Source of the DNA: Candidatus Aenigmatarchaeota archaeon
Lineage (GTDB): Archaea > Aenigmatarchaeota > Aenigmatarchaeia > CG10238-14 > SCSR01
Length of the DNA stretch: 43,656 nucleotides
Assembly (NCBI GenBank): GCA_016198705.1
Contig: JACQIA010000102.1
Span: 1-43,656 of the forward strand
Reading direction: 5' to 3'
Positions 18,414 through 28,371 of the stretch are shown here, in pieces. Positions within the stretch are counted from its first letter, which is position 1. Each line of letters opens with the position of its first letter. The notes beneath the pieces are model-generated. The model searched no databases. It saw nothing but the letters and a program-made list of their open reading frames with translations, and had not been told where the DNA came from. The position numbers were made by a program, and so were the translations under genes.

Positions 18414-19399
18414 ATCTGCTTAAGAGATTTGCTGTGATTTTTTTAATGCTGTTAGCATTCGAACTTGTTTTTCGAGTTTTTAATATAGAAAATTTTCAAG
18501 ATGATGCTCTTATTAATGATGACTATTTAGGGGAAGTAGTAAAGCCGAATTTAGACATTACTATTTACAATGCCGATAGGCTTCCGGTGCATGTAACGAC
18601 TATAGATTATAGAGGAATAGGATTGAGAGATGATAAAATACAGAATCCTTATGCAATTGCTATAGGCGATTCGCACACATTTGGGCTAGCGGTTGATGCT
18701 AGCGACATGTGGGTAAACATTCTTGAAAAGAAACTTGGCAAGGAAATTGCTAACATGGGCATTGGAAGTTATGGCCTTATTCAAGAAGAAAGGATGCTGG
18801 AAAAATATGGATTGGGCTTAAAACCAAAAGTTGTTTTATGGCAATTTACAGGAAATGACTATCTGGAAAATTATAGGTTTGAATATAGAAACCTAAGTTT
18901 AGATTATTTCAATTTTAAGCAGTTTTTAATTAACAATGTTGCTATAGCTAAGTTTGTATGGAGCAAGCTTGGACAGATAAAACATGACATGGCAGTAGTT
19001 GAATATAATGACAATAATTTAAGTTTTGTTTTCGAGCCATATTCTTTTTTAAATAATATAGACGCTACTGGTGAAATAAAAATCGGTGAGAAATTAGGGA
19101 AGGAGGCAGTCCTAAGAGCTAAAAAATTAGCTGTCAGTAACAACATAAAACTTATCATTATTTTAATTCCTAGTAAGGAGGAAATCTACTTCAATCTTAC
19201 AAACAACTATCAGATGAAATCAATGAGAAATTTTTGCGTAGAATTAGATTTGGATTGCATCGACATGACAGAATACTTTTCTATACAGGCAAAAATGCAC
19301 AAACAACTATATTTTAGAAAAGATGCCCACCTTAATCGATTAGGGAATGAGGTCGTTGCAGATACTTTGTTCCAATTTTTAAATAAGCAAAGGGGATGA
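18410..19399 (+). CDS. SGNH/GDSL-like hydrolase
   Basis: IAIGDSHTFGLAVD, WQFTGNDYLENY, FRKDAHLNRLGNEVVA. Confidence 0.85.
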   Translation: MNLLKRFAVIFLMLLAFELVFRVFNIENFQDDALINDDYLGEVVKPNLDITIYNADRLPVHVTTIDYRGIGLRDDKIQNPYAIAIGDSHTFGLAVDASDMWVNILEKKLGKEIANMGIGSYGLIQEERMLEKYGLGLKPKVVLWQFTGNDYLENYRFEYRNLSLDYFNFKQFLINNVAIAKFVWSKLGQIKHDMAVVEYNDNNLSFVFEPYSFLNNIDATGEIKIGEKLGKEAVLRAKKLAVSNNIKLIIILIPSKEEIYFNLTNNYQMKSMRNFCVELDLDCIDMTEYFSIQAKMHKQLYFRKDAHLNRLGNEVVADTLFQFLNKQRG

Positions 19400-19401
19400 A
19401 C

Positions 19402-20100
19402 TTATTTGCTATATTTTAGCAAATCCATAAACACCCTAAAAATTTCTATACCCACCTTAGTCTTCGACTTGCCTAATTTCCTATCTATAAAAGAAACTGG
19501 AATTTCTGTTACCTTAAACCCCTTCCTATGCGCTTTAATTAAAAATTCCATAAGGAACGAATTGCTTGTAGACTCGGTTTCAATACCATCAATGACTTTT
19601 TTTCGTATAGCTCTGTATCCGTTGGTAAAATCGTGAATTGGAACGCGTGAAATTACTGTAATGAGAATATTTCCAAATTTACTAATCAGATATTTTTTTT
19701 TGGTTTCAAATTTTTTCTTTTCATAATAAGAACCCTTAATATGGCGCGACCCGACTACTACATCATAGCCCTCATCCAACTTTTTTAACATGGTTGGAAT
19801 TGATTCTGGGTCATGTGACAAATCTGTATCCATTGCAATCACAATATCGCCTCTTGATTTTTTGTAACCAAACATGTGCGCAGACCCTATGCCTAGCTTT
19901 TCTTTGCGAATAAGAACTCTGATGTTGCGGAATTTTTTGTTTACTTTCTTAACAGCATCGGCAGTACCATCTGGAGAATTGTCGTCTACTACCACTAACT
20001 CTGACTTCAAGCCATTTCTTTTTATAACGGATTCTATATGTTCAATTAAGTTCAGTATATTCTCCCTCTCATTGTATGTAGGCAAAACTATAGAAATCAT
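19402..20100 (-). CDS. DPM1-like GT2 (polyprenol monophosphomannose/glucose synthase)
   Basis: ISIVLPTYNERENILNLIEHI, VVDDNSPDGTADAV, AMDTDLSHDPESIP, VVGSRHIKGS. Confidence 0.92.
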   Translation of the reverse strand: MISIVLPTYNERENILNLIEHIESVIKRNGLKSELVVVDDNSPDGTADAVKKVNKKFRNIRVLIRKEKLGIGSAHMFGYKKSRGDIVIAMDTDLSHDPESIPTMLKKLDEGYDVVVGSRHIKGSYYEKKKFETKKKYLISKFGNILITVISRVPIHDFTNGYRAIRKKVIDGIETESTSNSFLMEFLIKAHRKGFKVTEIPVSFIDRKLGKSKTKVGIEIFRVFMDLLKYSK

Positions 20101-20124
20101 ATTTTCAATATTAGTCAGTAATGC

Positions 20125-21054
20125 TTAAAAAAGGTCTTTATTCTGCATGAACCATTTGATAGAAGCGTTAAGCCCGTCTTCAAATTTTATGTGTGGTTCC
20201 CATCCTATAGTCTTTTTCCCTAAAGAATTATCGCAAGAAAGTCGCATTGACCCTGAAACGGGTTTATTTAAGATTACTAACTTAGCACCAAGTTTTTCAG
20301 CAATCATCCTTGCTATTTTACCGACTTCTATTTCGCGACCAGAGCCTATGTTTATAGGCCCTCCAATAAAATTGGATTCTGCTGCTTTGATAAAGGCATC
20401 AACAGTATCGGCTACAAATGTAAAATCCCTTGTTGGTTCTGCATTCCAAATTTCAACTTTCTTTTGCTTTAATGCCTGCACTATCACAGTTGGTATGAAA
20501 TAATCTGCATCTTGCCTAGGACCGAACGAATTGAACAGTCTAAAATAGACAACAGGTAATTTATGGTTTTCAATAAAATAGTTGCACAAGTCTTCGCCGA
20601 ATTTTTTTGTTGTGTTGTATACAGAATTAATTTCTATTGGGTGCTTCTCATCGATAGGCAGATATTTAGGGTGTTTCCCGTACAGAAGTGCTGACGAAGG
20701 AAAGATTGTTTTCTTGGCTGAAGTTTCTAAAGCAAATTTTAAGATATTGTATGTACCCAATACATTGGATTTAAATGCAATATCTGGATTTTTTTCGCAT
20801 AAGGTCGGGACTGCATAAGCTGCAAGATGGAAAATAAAATCTGCAGGTTCTAATTTTTCTAGGGTTTCGCTATCGCTTATATCAGCATCGATAAATTCTA
20901 TTCGATCTATGTTATGTGCTAATTTTCTAGAATTTTTATTTGACATATCAACGACAGTCACATCTACCCCCAACTCTAGTAATCTGTCGACAAGGTGAGA
21001 ACCTAAGAATCCGGCGCCTCCTGTTACAATGGCCGTCCTGCCACGGAAATTCAT
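20125..21054 (-). CDS. NAD-dependent epimerase/dehydratase (SDR)
   Basis: VTGGAGFLGSHLVDRL, HLAAYAVP, YNTTKKFGE, YFRLFNSFGPRQ. Confidence 0.9.
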   Translation of the reverse strand: MNFRGRTAIVTGGAGFLGSHLVDRLLELGVDVTVVDMSNKNSRKLAHNIDRIEFIDADISDSETLEKLEPADFIFHLAAYAVPTLCEKNPDIAFKSNVLGTYNILKFALETSAKKTIFPSSALLYGKHPKYLPIDEKHPIEINSVYNTTKKFGEDLCNYFIENHKLPVVYFRLFNSFGPRQDADYFIPTVIVQALKQKKVEIWNAEPTRDFTFVADTVDAFIKAAESNFIGGPINIGSGREIEVGKIARMIAEKLGAKLVILNKPVSGSMRLSCDNSLGKKTIGWEPHIKFEDGLNASIKWFMQNKDLF

Positions 21055-22328
21055 CTTCTAACCTTTTGTTTTATGAATTCTTCTATAGAATCGGCGACGT
21101 ATTCACGCTCAGTCTCCCCAATACGCTGGTGGTTGCCAAAGAAAAATGAATTTGTCATTATGATCTTTGAATTTTTCAATTCGCCAAATACTTTGTAATC
21201 TAAAAACTCTGATACTGGCTGCTCTACCATATTTCCTGACTGTATTGGCCTTGTTTCTATTTTCCGCGATTCTAAGAAGTCTGTCAATTCTTTTCTTTTA
21301 AATGGTGCGCTGGGTTTAACAGTTATTGGATAACAAAACCACACGTGCCTTGTGCCAAGGCGTTCTTTTGGCAAAATTAAGTAATCTGAAAATTCTTCAA
21401 GCCTTTTGTTCCAATACTCTGCATTGTCTTTTCTTATTTTTATAAAATCATCGAGCTTTTTCATTTGATGCATCCCAAAAGCGCCTTGTATTTCTGTAGG
21501 CCGTAAGTTAAATCCCATGTTTATGAAAAGAAATCGAGGGTCTATGTTGCTGTATTTTTTTGCTATTGCTTCCCTTTCCTTTAAATCTCTAATCCATCCG
21601 AATACCCTGATTTGTTTCAGAAGTTCGAACAACTCTTCGTCGTCTGTATTGACCATGCCACCTTCTATTGTTGTTATGTGATGCGATATGAAGAAACTTG
21701 AAGTCCCTACGTCTCCGAAGGTCCCTACTTTTCTGCCATCTACTTCAGCCCCGTAAGATTCGCAATTATCCTCTATAACAAAAAGGTCGTGTTCCTCAGC
21801 AATTTCCATAATTCTTTTTATATCACATGGGTTTCCAAGCAGGTGGACAGGCATTATTGCGCTGGTTTTTTCGGTAATCGATGATTCAATCTTATCTACA
21901 TCTATGTTATAATCAAATCCAACATCAACGAAAACAGGTTTAGCCCCAACATTAACTATGGGGTATACGGTTGTCGCCCATGTCACTGTAGGTGTGATTA
22001 TTTCATCACCTTTTTTAATTCTGTCTCTTAAAGATGGGTTTGTCAAGGCTGTTAGAACTGCTAGGTTTGCGGAAGAACCTGAATTTACCATCGTTGCATA
22101 TTTAGCACCCAGATAATTGGCAAATATATTTTCAAAAGCGTTAACTTTTTTACCCATGGTTACCCATGTTGACAAAAGCGATTCTATAGCTTCATTGACT
22201 TCTTCGTATCCATAACTAGGCCATTGCAAAGGAATTTTAGTTTTGCCTGGTATGAATTCGAATTTTTGAGCTTTGAAATACTCCATGACTATTCGGCTTA
22301 TGCTTTCTATGGCTTCGCCCTTTAGCAT
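21051..22328 (-). CDS. DegT/DnrJ/EryC1-family PLP enzyme with His replacing the PLP-Lys (RfbH/ColD-type sugar 3-dehydrase-like)
   Basis: MVNSGSSANLAVLTAL, EDNCESYGAEVDGRKVGTFGDVGTSSFFISHHITTIEGGM; His codons at 21678-21683. Confidence 0.86.
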   Translation of the reverse strand: MLKGEAIESISRIVMEYFKAQKFEFIPGKTKIPLQWPSYGYEEVNEAIESLLSTWVTMGKKVNAFENIFANYLGAKYATMVNSGSSANLAVLTALTNPSLRDRIKKGDEIITPTVTWATTVYPIVNVGAKPVFVDVGFDYNIDVDKIESSITEKTSAIMPVHLLGNPCDIKRIMEIAEEHDLFVIEDNCESYGAEVDGRKVGTFGDVGTSSFFISHHITTIEGGMVNTDDEELFELLKQIRVFGWIRDLKEREAIAKKYSNIDPRFLFINMGFNLRPTEIQGAFGMHQMKKLDDFIKIRKDNAEYWNKRLEEFSDYLILPKERLGTRHVWFCYPITVKPSAPFKRKELTDFLESRKIETRPIQSGNMVEQPVSEFLDYKVFGELKNSKIIMTNSFFFGNHQRIGETEREYVADSIEEFIKQKVRR

Positions 22329-22378
22329 AAATTTATAACGAACGATACGGACTTAAACATTTATAGAACACTATTCTA

Positions 22379-23362
22379 TTGATGTCATCGGATTTCTGGA
22401 ATGACAAGAGAATAATGATAACAGGAATTACTGGATTTGCTGGCTCTTGGCTGGCTGAAAAGCTGCTGGGAAAAGATGGTGTGCGGGTTTTTGGTCTTAA
22501 AAGGGAGAGTTCTTCTCTGGATAATGTAAAGCACTTGAAAGGCAAAATGACTCTGCTAAATGGCGATGTGCTAAATGAGGATTCTTTGATTGATGCATTG
22601 AAAGAAAGCGAACCTGACATAGTTTTCCATTTGGCCGCGCAAGCCCTGGCTAAAATAGGATATGACGAACCTTTCAAAACTTTTTCGCTCAATTTTACAG
22701 GAACGATGAACCTTATGGATGCGATTAGAAGATACGATAGTAAAATTATAAAAATACACTTTGCAAGTTCATCGAATGTATACGGTTATGTGAAACCTGA
22801 GGAGATTCCAGTTAATGAAAAACAAGAAATCAAGCCGTTTGAGATGTACGGCATTTCAAAAGCTTCTGCCGATAGTTTGTGCAGGTCTTATTCGAATGCA
22901 TATGGCATGCCAATTGTAGTAACAAGGGCTTTCCACCATGAAGGACCTAGATGCAATAAAGATGTAATTGGAATGGAAATAGTGCAGCAGATATCAAATG
23001 CAATAAAAGGCTTGACTAAAACTTTATCGTTTGGAAATATCGATGTTACAAGGGATTTTAGTGATGTTAGGGATATTGTAAACGGCTATTTGTTGGCTGT
23101 AGAAAGGGGTAGTAACGGTGAGGTTTATAATTTATGCAGCGGTAAAGGCTATGAAATTCGGGATCTTATAAACGAGATCATAAATGAATTCCGACTGGAT
23201 GGCATGCGTATAGAAACAGACCCTAAAAAGCTGAGAAAAAAAGATATTCCGATAATGGTTGGGGACAATTCCAAAGCAAAGAAAGAGTTGGGGTGGAAAA
23301 TTGAAAGGGAGTTCAAAAATACACTGGTAGAGCTTATAAATCATAATGTTAAGACAATTTAA
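22379..23362 (+). CDS. GDP-mannose 4,6-dehydratase / CDP-glucose 4,6-dehydratase-like SDR
   Basis: WNDKRIMITGITGFAGSWLAEKLL, HLAAQALAKIGYDEP, YGISKASADSLC, FGNIDVTRDFSDVRDIV. Confidence 0.87.
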   Translation: MMSSDFWNDKRIMITGITGFAGSWLAEKLLGKDGVRVFGLKRESSSLDNVKHLKGKMTLLNGDVLNEDSLIDALKESEPDIVFHLAAQALAKIGYDEPFKTFSLNFTGTMNLMDAIRRYDSKIIKIHFASSSNVYGYVKPEEIPVNEKQEIKPFEMYGISKASADSLCRSYSNAYGMPIVVTRAFHHEGPRCNKDVIGMEIVQQISNAIKGLTKTLSFGNIDVTRDFSDVRDIVNGYLLAVERGSNGEVYNLCSGKGYEIRDLINEIINEFRLDGMRIETDPKKLRKKDIPIMVGDNSKAKKELGWKIEREFKNTLVELINHNVKTI

Positions 23363-23370
23363 GTGGTGGC

Positions 23371-24318
23371 ATGGGATTTTGGAAAGGAAAAAGTGTATTG
23401 GTTACAGGCGCCAACGGATTTACTGGCTCTAATTTATGCAGGGCGCTTTTGGAAGAAGGTGCTAATGTTAAAGCGTTTGTCAAAAGGGGTGGGCTGCTTC
23501 TAAATTTAAATGAAATTAAAAGTGAGTTGAGTATAACGATTGGTGATGTGACAGATTTGACAAGTTTGATCAAGGCTATGGATGGTGTTGATTATGTATT
23601 TCATTCTGCCGCTGTAGTTCCAGTTGTTGAAGCTAGAGAAGTTCCGGCCAATACATTGCAAGTAAATATTATGGGGACTTTTAATGTTGCCTGGGTTGCG
23701 ATGAGAAGTAATGTCAAGAGGATGCTGCACATTAGTACATGTCATATATATGGCAACCAGCCGGAAGATAAATTGCCTTTGAAAGAAGATACCACGCCTA
23801 ATCCAGCTGACATTTATTCTTCATCGAAATATGCTGCGGAACTTGTAATAAAACCTTTGATAGCACAAGGGTTTGACATAGTAATCTCACGTGCATTCAA
23901 CAAATATGGTCCTGGTCAACGGGGTGATTTCTTTATTCCGAAAGTAGTATCACAAGTGTTAAGGGGTATAGCTCCGAAACTTGGAAACCCAAATCCGACA
24001 AGAGATTATTCTTACGTTATGGATATAGTGAAAGGTTACATGGCGATTGTCGAGAAGGGTGAGAAGGGTGAAATGTATCATCTTTGCTCTGGTGTGGAAA
24101 CTAGGATCGGCGATTTTTGCAATGAAATAATTGAGGCCTGCGGTTCAAATGTAAAGCCTGTTTGGGAATCAACAAGAAGCCAGGACATATCAAGATCTTA
24201 TGGTGATTGCTCTAAGGCAATTAAAGAGTTGGGGTGGAAGCCTAAGACTTCATTGAAAGATGGATTGAGGCTTACAGTTGAATGGTGGAAGGAACATCCG
24301 GAATTGCTGAAAATTTAA
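23371..24318 (+). CDS. NAD-dependent epimerase/dehydratase (SDR)
   Basis: MGFWKGKSVLVTGANGFTGSNLCRALL, HSAAVVPV, YSSSKYAAE, SRAFNKYGPGQ. Confidence 0.9.
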   Translation: MGFWKGKSVLVTGANGFTGSNLCRALLEEGANVKAFVKRGGLLLNLNEIKSELSITIGDVTDLTSLIKAMDGVDYVFHSAAVVPVVEAREVPANTLQVNIMGTFNVAWVAMRSNVKRMLHISTCHIYGNQPEDKLPLKEDTTPNPADIYSSSKYAAELVIKPLIAQGFDIVISRAFNKYGPGQRGDFFIPKVVSQVLRGIAPKLGNPNPTRDYSYVMDIVKGYMAIVEKGEKGEMYHLCSGVETRIGDFCNEIIEACGSNVKPVWESTRSQDISRSYGDCSKAIKELGWKPKTSLKDGLRLTVEWWKEHPELLKI

Positions 24319-24396
24319 TTGTGCGACCAAGATCAGAAACCCCGCAAGTTTCTATAGATTTAAATGTTATGTGGCTATGGTATATTTGTTGATTGA

Positions 24397-27300
24397 ATGG
24401 AATTACCATGGTTGACATTTCACAGTATATCAATTAGCTGGAAACCTATTTTAACTGCAGCATTGTTTATTTTTGTTCTTACTAGCTTCACCAGTTATGT
24501 TTATGCTTCACATGTTTCCTGCGGTGACATCATAACATCTGACACGGTCTTAGATAACGATTTAGTAAACTGTTTGGGGAATGGTATAGAAATTGAAGCT
24601 TCTGATATTACATTAGATTGTCAAGACCATAAAATAGTTGGTAATCGCACATTGGATATACCATGGCTATCATGGCCTTTACCGTCAGGCAAGGAAGGAA
24701 TTATTGTCAGAAACATAGAAAATATCACGATAAAGAACTGCGTAATTGAAAATTTTAATTATGGTATATATTTTGAATCGATACTTGGTAGTCGATTAGT
24801 CAATAACACTGCGTATGGTAATATTGTTGGGTTTGAGTTAGTTTATTCTAAAAACAATACTTTGTTATCCAATATAGTCAACAACAGCAGCTATTATGGT
24901 GTTCATTTAAATTTGTCTTCGAATAATTCTATGACCAACAATGTAATTAATAACAACACTTTAATAGGTAGTTTTTTATATTTTTCAGACTTTAACATTC
25001 TTAATAGCAACACAGCTAATAATAATCGCCATGGCTTCCTTGTAGGTTCATCTTCCGACTACAATACATTTAATAGCAACACAGCTAATAATAATTCTAT
25101 CGGCTTCAGCTTATCTATCAACAATAACAATAACCTCACCAACAACACAGCTTATAATAATAGTTTTGGTATCAGTTTAGCATTTTCTGACTATAACACA
25201 CTAACTTTCAACACAATTAATAACAACAACTATGGTCTCTCTCTGTTTACCAGTTCTTATAGCAATGTTATCAACAATAAAGTCAACAATAACAGCATTG
25301 GGCTTCTTTTGAGCCAATCTAATTCTAATACCATAGACTTTAACACAATTAGGTATAACGTAATCGGCATAAATATAACATATTCCAATAATAATTTAAT
25401 CTATAACAACTTCTTCAACAATACTAGAAATGCTATCGACAATAGCAATAATTTTTGGAATATAACTAAAACCGATGGTGCAAATATTATTGGAGGACCA
25501 TTTTTAGGAGGAAACTTTTGGAATAATTATAATGGAGTAGATCTAGATGGAGATGGATTAGGAGATACGCTAACACCGCATAATGGGGATTTCTTGCCAT
25601 TAGTTAGTATGGATGGGGATACTCCAATGTTGCCACAAATAACCTTCAGCTCGCCATCAGATCCACATAATAAAATTGTCAACAGGACATACACTCAAAT
25701 AAATGTTAGCGTAAATGCGACAGTTGATATAAATACTTGTATTCTTGAGTGGAACGGGACAAATATTTCAATGGAAAAACTTAACTCAGAAAAATCCGCT
25801 ATATGCTACATTAATAAAACTGATAACGAAGGTACATATAATTATAGAGTTTATGTTAGTGATATTTTAAACAATGTTAACAGTTCTGATGAACGAAATA
25901 TAACGTTTGATATAACAAAACCGATAATAATTGGATATACTCCTATAAATGGCAGTTACACAACGGGTTCAGGAAATATAACTTTTACAGTCAGGTATTC
26001 CGAAGCTAACCTTTATCCCAGTGTAATATTTTTCTCATACACAAGAAAAAGTTTATATTACTATGGTTTTCAAGATGAAATTAGAATTCTACATATAGCT
26101 AATCTAACATATTGTCAATCTGGTATAAATCAAACTTGTTCTTATACTTTAAATATCTCTACATATCCTGATAATCATTTTGTACAATGGTGGTTTGATA
26201 TTTTTGATTGGGTAGGTCAAAGTGCATTTAACGATTCTTCAAGATACAATTTCTTAACCATAGATAGAACACCACCACAATACATAATACCGAAAATTCC
26301 GTTAATGCCCTCTATGTACGATCCTAATAACATAACTAACTTTAATGTAAGCCCTAATGTCACAATACATTTCGGTATAAACTGGACTGAGTCTGGTATA
26401 GCTTGGGTTGAGAATTCGATGATTGATACTCAATTTATTGAGGAAAATTTTACAGGCACTTTACGAAATACTTCAATGGCTACGATACATTCATTGATTT
26501 ATGACAAGAGAATTGTGACAGAGCCCGGAAGCCCGTATGTACATAGTTCTATGGTAAGTTCGGTATATTCAACTAAATTACAACCAGGAACATATCAATA
26601 TCGTTATTTCGCTAATGATACAGCTAATAATTGGAATGCAACAAACATTTCGTATTTGATAGTAAATTCAAATAATGATCCAAAACCTCCAACAATTAAA
26701 AATGCAATTGCATCGCCTAGAATAATCAAATCTTATTTACCATATCTATGGGGTGTTACTGCAACAGATGACGAAAGTGGTGTGGGCAAAGCATATTGGA
26801 AGTCAACTTATTACTATCCTAATGGCACAGTATTTTTCAATGCGACCATATTCAACGAGCTAAAAAATAAATCAGGCGACACTTGGTATACCAGTGACTT
26901 TTTTTACGATTTAAAAAGTCGAGACTCAGTTAATCCTTTCATGAGTAAAATCGGCCCATTTCCGGACGGTACTATACTCTCATTGGATTTTTTGGTATTT
27001 GATAACGCTGGAAACAATATCTCAACGAACATAAATTCGACTATGAACTTTACAGATGGTATAATAAACAACTATGTGAATCTATCAGTTTCTACAATTG
27101 ACAATCAAACTTTCTTAAATGCAACAAGTTTATCTATTTTAGATGAAACTTTACTAACAAGTTCAGATACAACTTTACTAATAACAACAAACCAGAATGT
27201 CTCTAGTGGTATAATTGCAATCACACTCTATAATCAAAATCCTAAATCTATTGGTTTTCCTATACAAGCTTTAGGTAAATATGTTGAAATTGATTCAAGT

Positions 27301-28368
27301 TCAAATATAAATGACAGCTTATCGCGGGCATTAATTAAAATATACTATAATGATTCGGATATACCTTCAGGTTACAATGAAACTGATTTAATGGTTTACT
27401 ATAATCATCACAACGGCACTTGGATTGATTATAATAATCAAAGCAGTGATTTTCAAGGTGGTGTTAACACAGAAGAGAATTATGTGTGGGTAAATACAAC
27501 GCATTTTTCATTATATGGTATTTACTTCTCAAAACAAACACCTTCATTATTTTTAACGGCGAATCCCGAATGGACTATAAATCAAGATACTCAAACTACC
27601 GTTTCATGCTCAGCAGACACAACTAAAGTAACAGTCAAACTTTATAGAAATAATGTAGAAGTTTCAAATCCAGATATTCAAACATTATCCGCAGGCTCTT
27701 ACAGTTATGTGTGTAACAATACCGAAACTACAAATTACACCACTACTTCAGTTTCAAATATATTGACTGTTAATCCAACGAGTACTGATGGAGATGGCGG
27801 CACAACTGGCGGTGGCGGAACCACTTCTGGTGGATTTGGTGGGGGCGGTGGAGGTGGCATACTACCTTACGCAGGTAGCTTGATTTCGGAAGGTTTGGTA
27901 GCAGATATTACTTTAGGTAGTCCAACTACTTTTGCTATCAGCGGTATTACACATACTATAACTCTGAAAAAAATAAATTCTATTACAGCGACATTTGAAA
28001 TAAGTTCAACTCCTATAAATGTTACTTTGAATTTAAATGAAACTAAAAAAAATGATTTTGAAGATGATAGTTTTTATGACATGGAAATAAAGTTGAACAG
28101 TATATCAGGATTAAAAGCAAGTATAACTTTAAAGGCTATAAAAGAGGCTGCTAGAAATCTAACTGTACCTGAAGAATATAAAAAATCAGAAGAAAACATT
28201 ACAATTCCAACCACTCCAAGAGAGCCTATTATACCAACTGGTTCAGCTATTTTGCCATCTACATCAACTAGTCTTACAATAATTTTTGCAATTGCAGTAA
28301 TTGCTATCAGTATTTTATATTGGAAAAGATTTACTATTTTTAAAAAGACTGGAAAAAAGAAATTTTAA
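24397..28368 (+). CDS. Large secreted, C-terminally membrane-anchored surface protein with NosD-type right-handed beta-helix and Ig-like segments
   Basis: Signal peptide region; CGDIITSDTVLDNDLVNCLGNGIEIEASDITLDCQDHKIVGN; repeated NN-T-x-NNNxxGxxL strands; Gly-rich linker; C-terminal TM + KKTGKKKF. Confidence 0.9.
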   Translation: MELPWLTFHSISISWKPILTAALFIFVLTSFTSYVYASHVSCGDIITSDTVLDNDLVNCLGNGIEIEASDITLDCQDHKIVGNRTLDIPWLSWPLPSGKEGIIVRNIENITIKNCVIENFNYGIYFESILGSRLVNNTAYGNIVGFELVYSKNNTLLSNIVNNSSYYGVHLNLSSNNSMTNNVINNNTLIGSFLYFSDFNILNSNTANNNRHGFLVGSSSDYNTFNSNTANNNSIGFSLSINNNNNLTNNTAYNNSFGISLAFSDYNTLTFNTINNNNYGLSLFTSSYSNVINNKVNNNSIGLLLSQSNSNTIDFNTIRYNVIGINITYSNNNLIYNNFFNNTRNAIDNSNNFWNITKTDGANIIGGPFLGGNFWNNYNGVDLDGDGLGDTLTPHNGDFLPLVSMDGDTPMLPQITFSSPSDPHNKIVNRTYTQINVSVNATVDINTCILEWNGTNISMEKLNSEKSAICYINKTDNEGTYNYRVYVSDILNNVNSSDERNITFDITKPIIIGYTPINGSYTTGSGNITFTVRYSEANLYPSVIFFSYTRKSLYYYGFQDEIRILHIANLTYCQSGINQTCSYTLNISTYPDNHFVQWWFDIFDWVGQSAFNDSSRYNFLTIDRTPPQYIIPKIPLMPSMYDPNNITNFNVSPNVTIHFGINWTESGIAWVENSMIDTQFIEENFTGTLRNTSMATIHSLIYDKRIVTEPGSPYVHSSMVSSVYSTKLQPGTYQYRYFANDTANNWNATNISYLIVNSNNDPKPPTIKNAIASPRIIKSYLPYLWGVTATDDESGVGKAYWKSTYYYPNGTVFFNATIFNELKNKSGDTWYTSDFFYDLKSRDSVNPFMSKIGPFPDGTILSLDFLVFDNAGNNISTNINSTMNFTDGIINNYVNLSVSTIDNQTFLNATSLSILDETLLTSSDTTLLITTNQNVSSGIIAITLYNQNPKSIGFPIQALGKYVEIDSSSNINDSLSRALIKIYYNDSDIPSGYNETDLMVYYNHHNGTWIDYNNQSSDFQGGVNTEENYVWVNTTHFSLYGIYFSKQTPSLFLTANPEWTINQDTQTTVSCSADTTKVTVKLYRNNVEVSNPDIQTLSAGSYSYVCNNTETTNYTTTSVSNILTVNPTSTDGDGGTTGGGGTTSGGFGGGGGGGILPYAGSLISEGLVADITLGSPTTFAISGITHTITLKKINSITATFEISSTPINVTLNLNETKKNDFEDDSFYDMEIKLNSISGLKASITLKAIKEAARNLTVPEEYKKSEENITIPTTPREPIIPTGSAILPSTSTSLTIIFAIAVIAISILYWKRFTIFKKTGKKKF
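24780..25470 (+). repeat. Region encoding degenerate beta-helix coil repeats (Asn-rich)
   Basis: Near-identical DNA units such as aatagcaacacagctaataataat at about 25004 and 25072; periodic NNTxxNNxxG in protein. Confidence 0.8.
27790..27860 (+). repeat. Low-complexity Gly/Thr-rich linker coding segment
   Basis: DGDGGTTGGGGTTSGGFGGGGGGG; locally G-rich ggtggcgg/gggggcggtggaggtggc in an AT-rich window. Confidence 0.85.
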
Positions 28369-28371
28369 AAG

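Noticed and set aside
24780-25470. CRISPR-like short repeats
   Set aside because: Repeat units are in frame, degenerate and encode beta-helix coils; spacing is not that of a CRISPR array.
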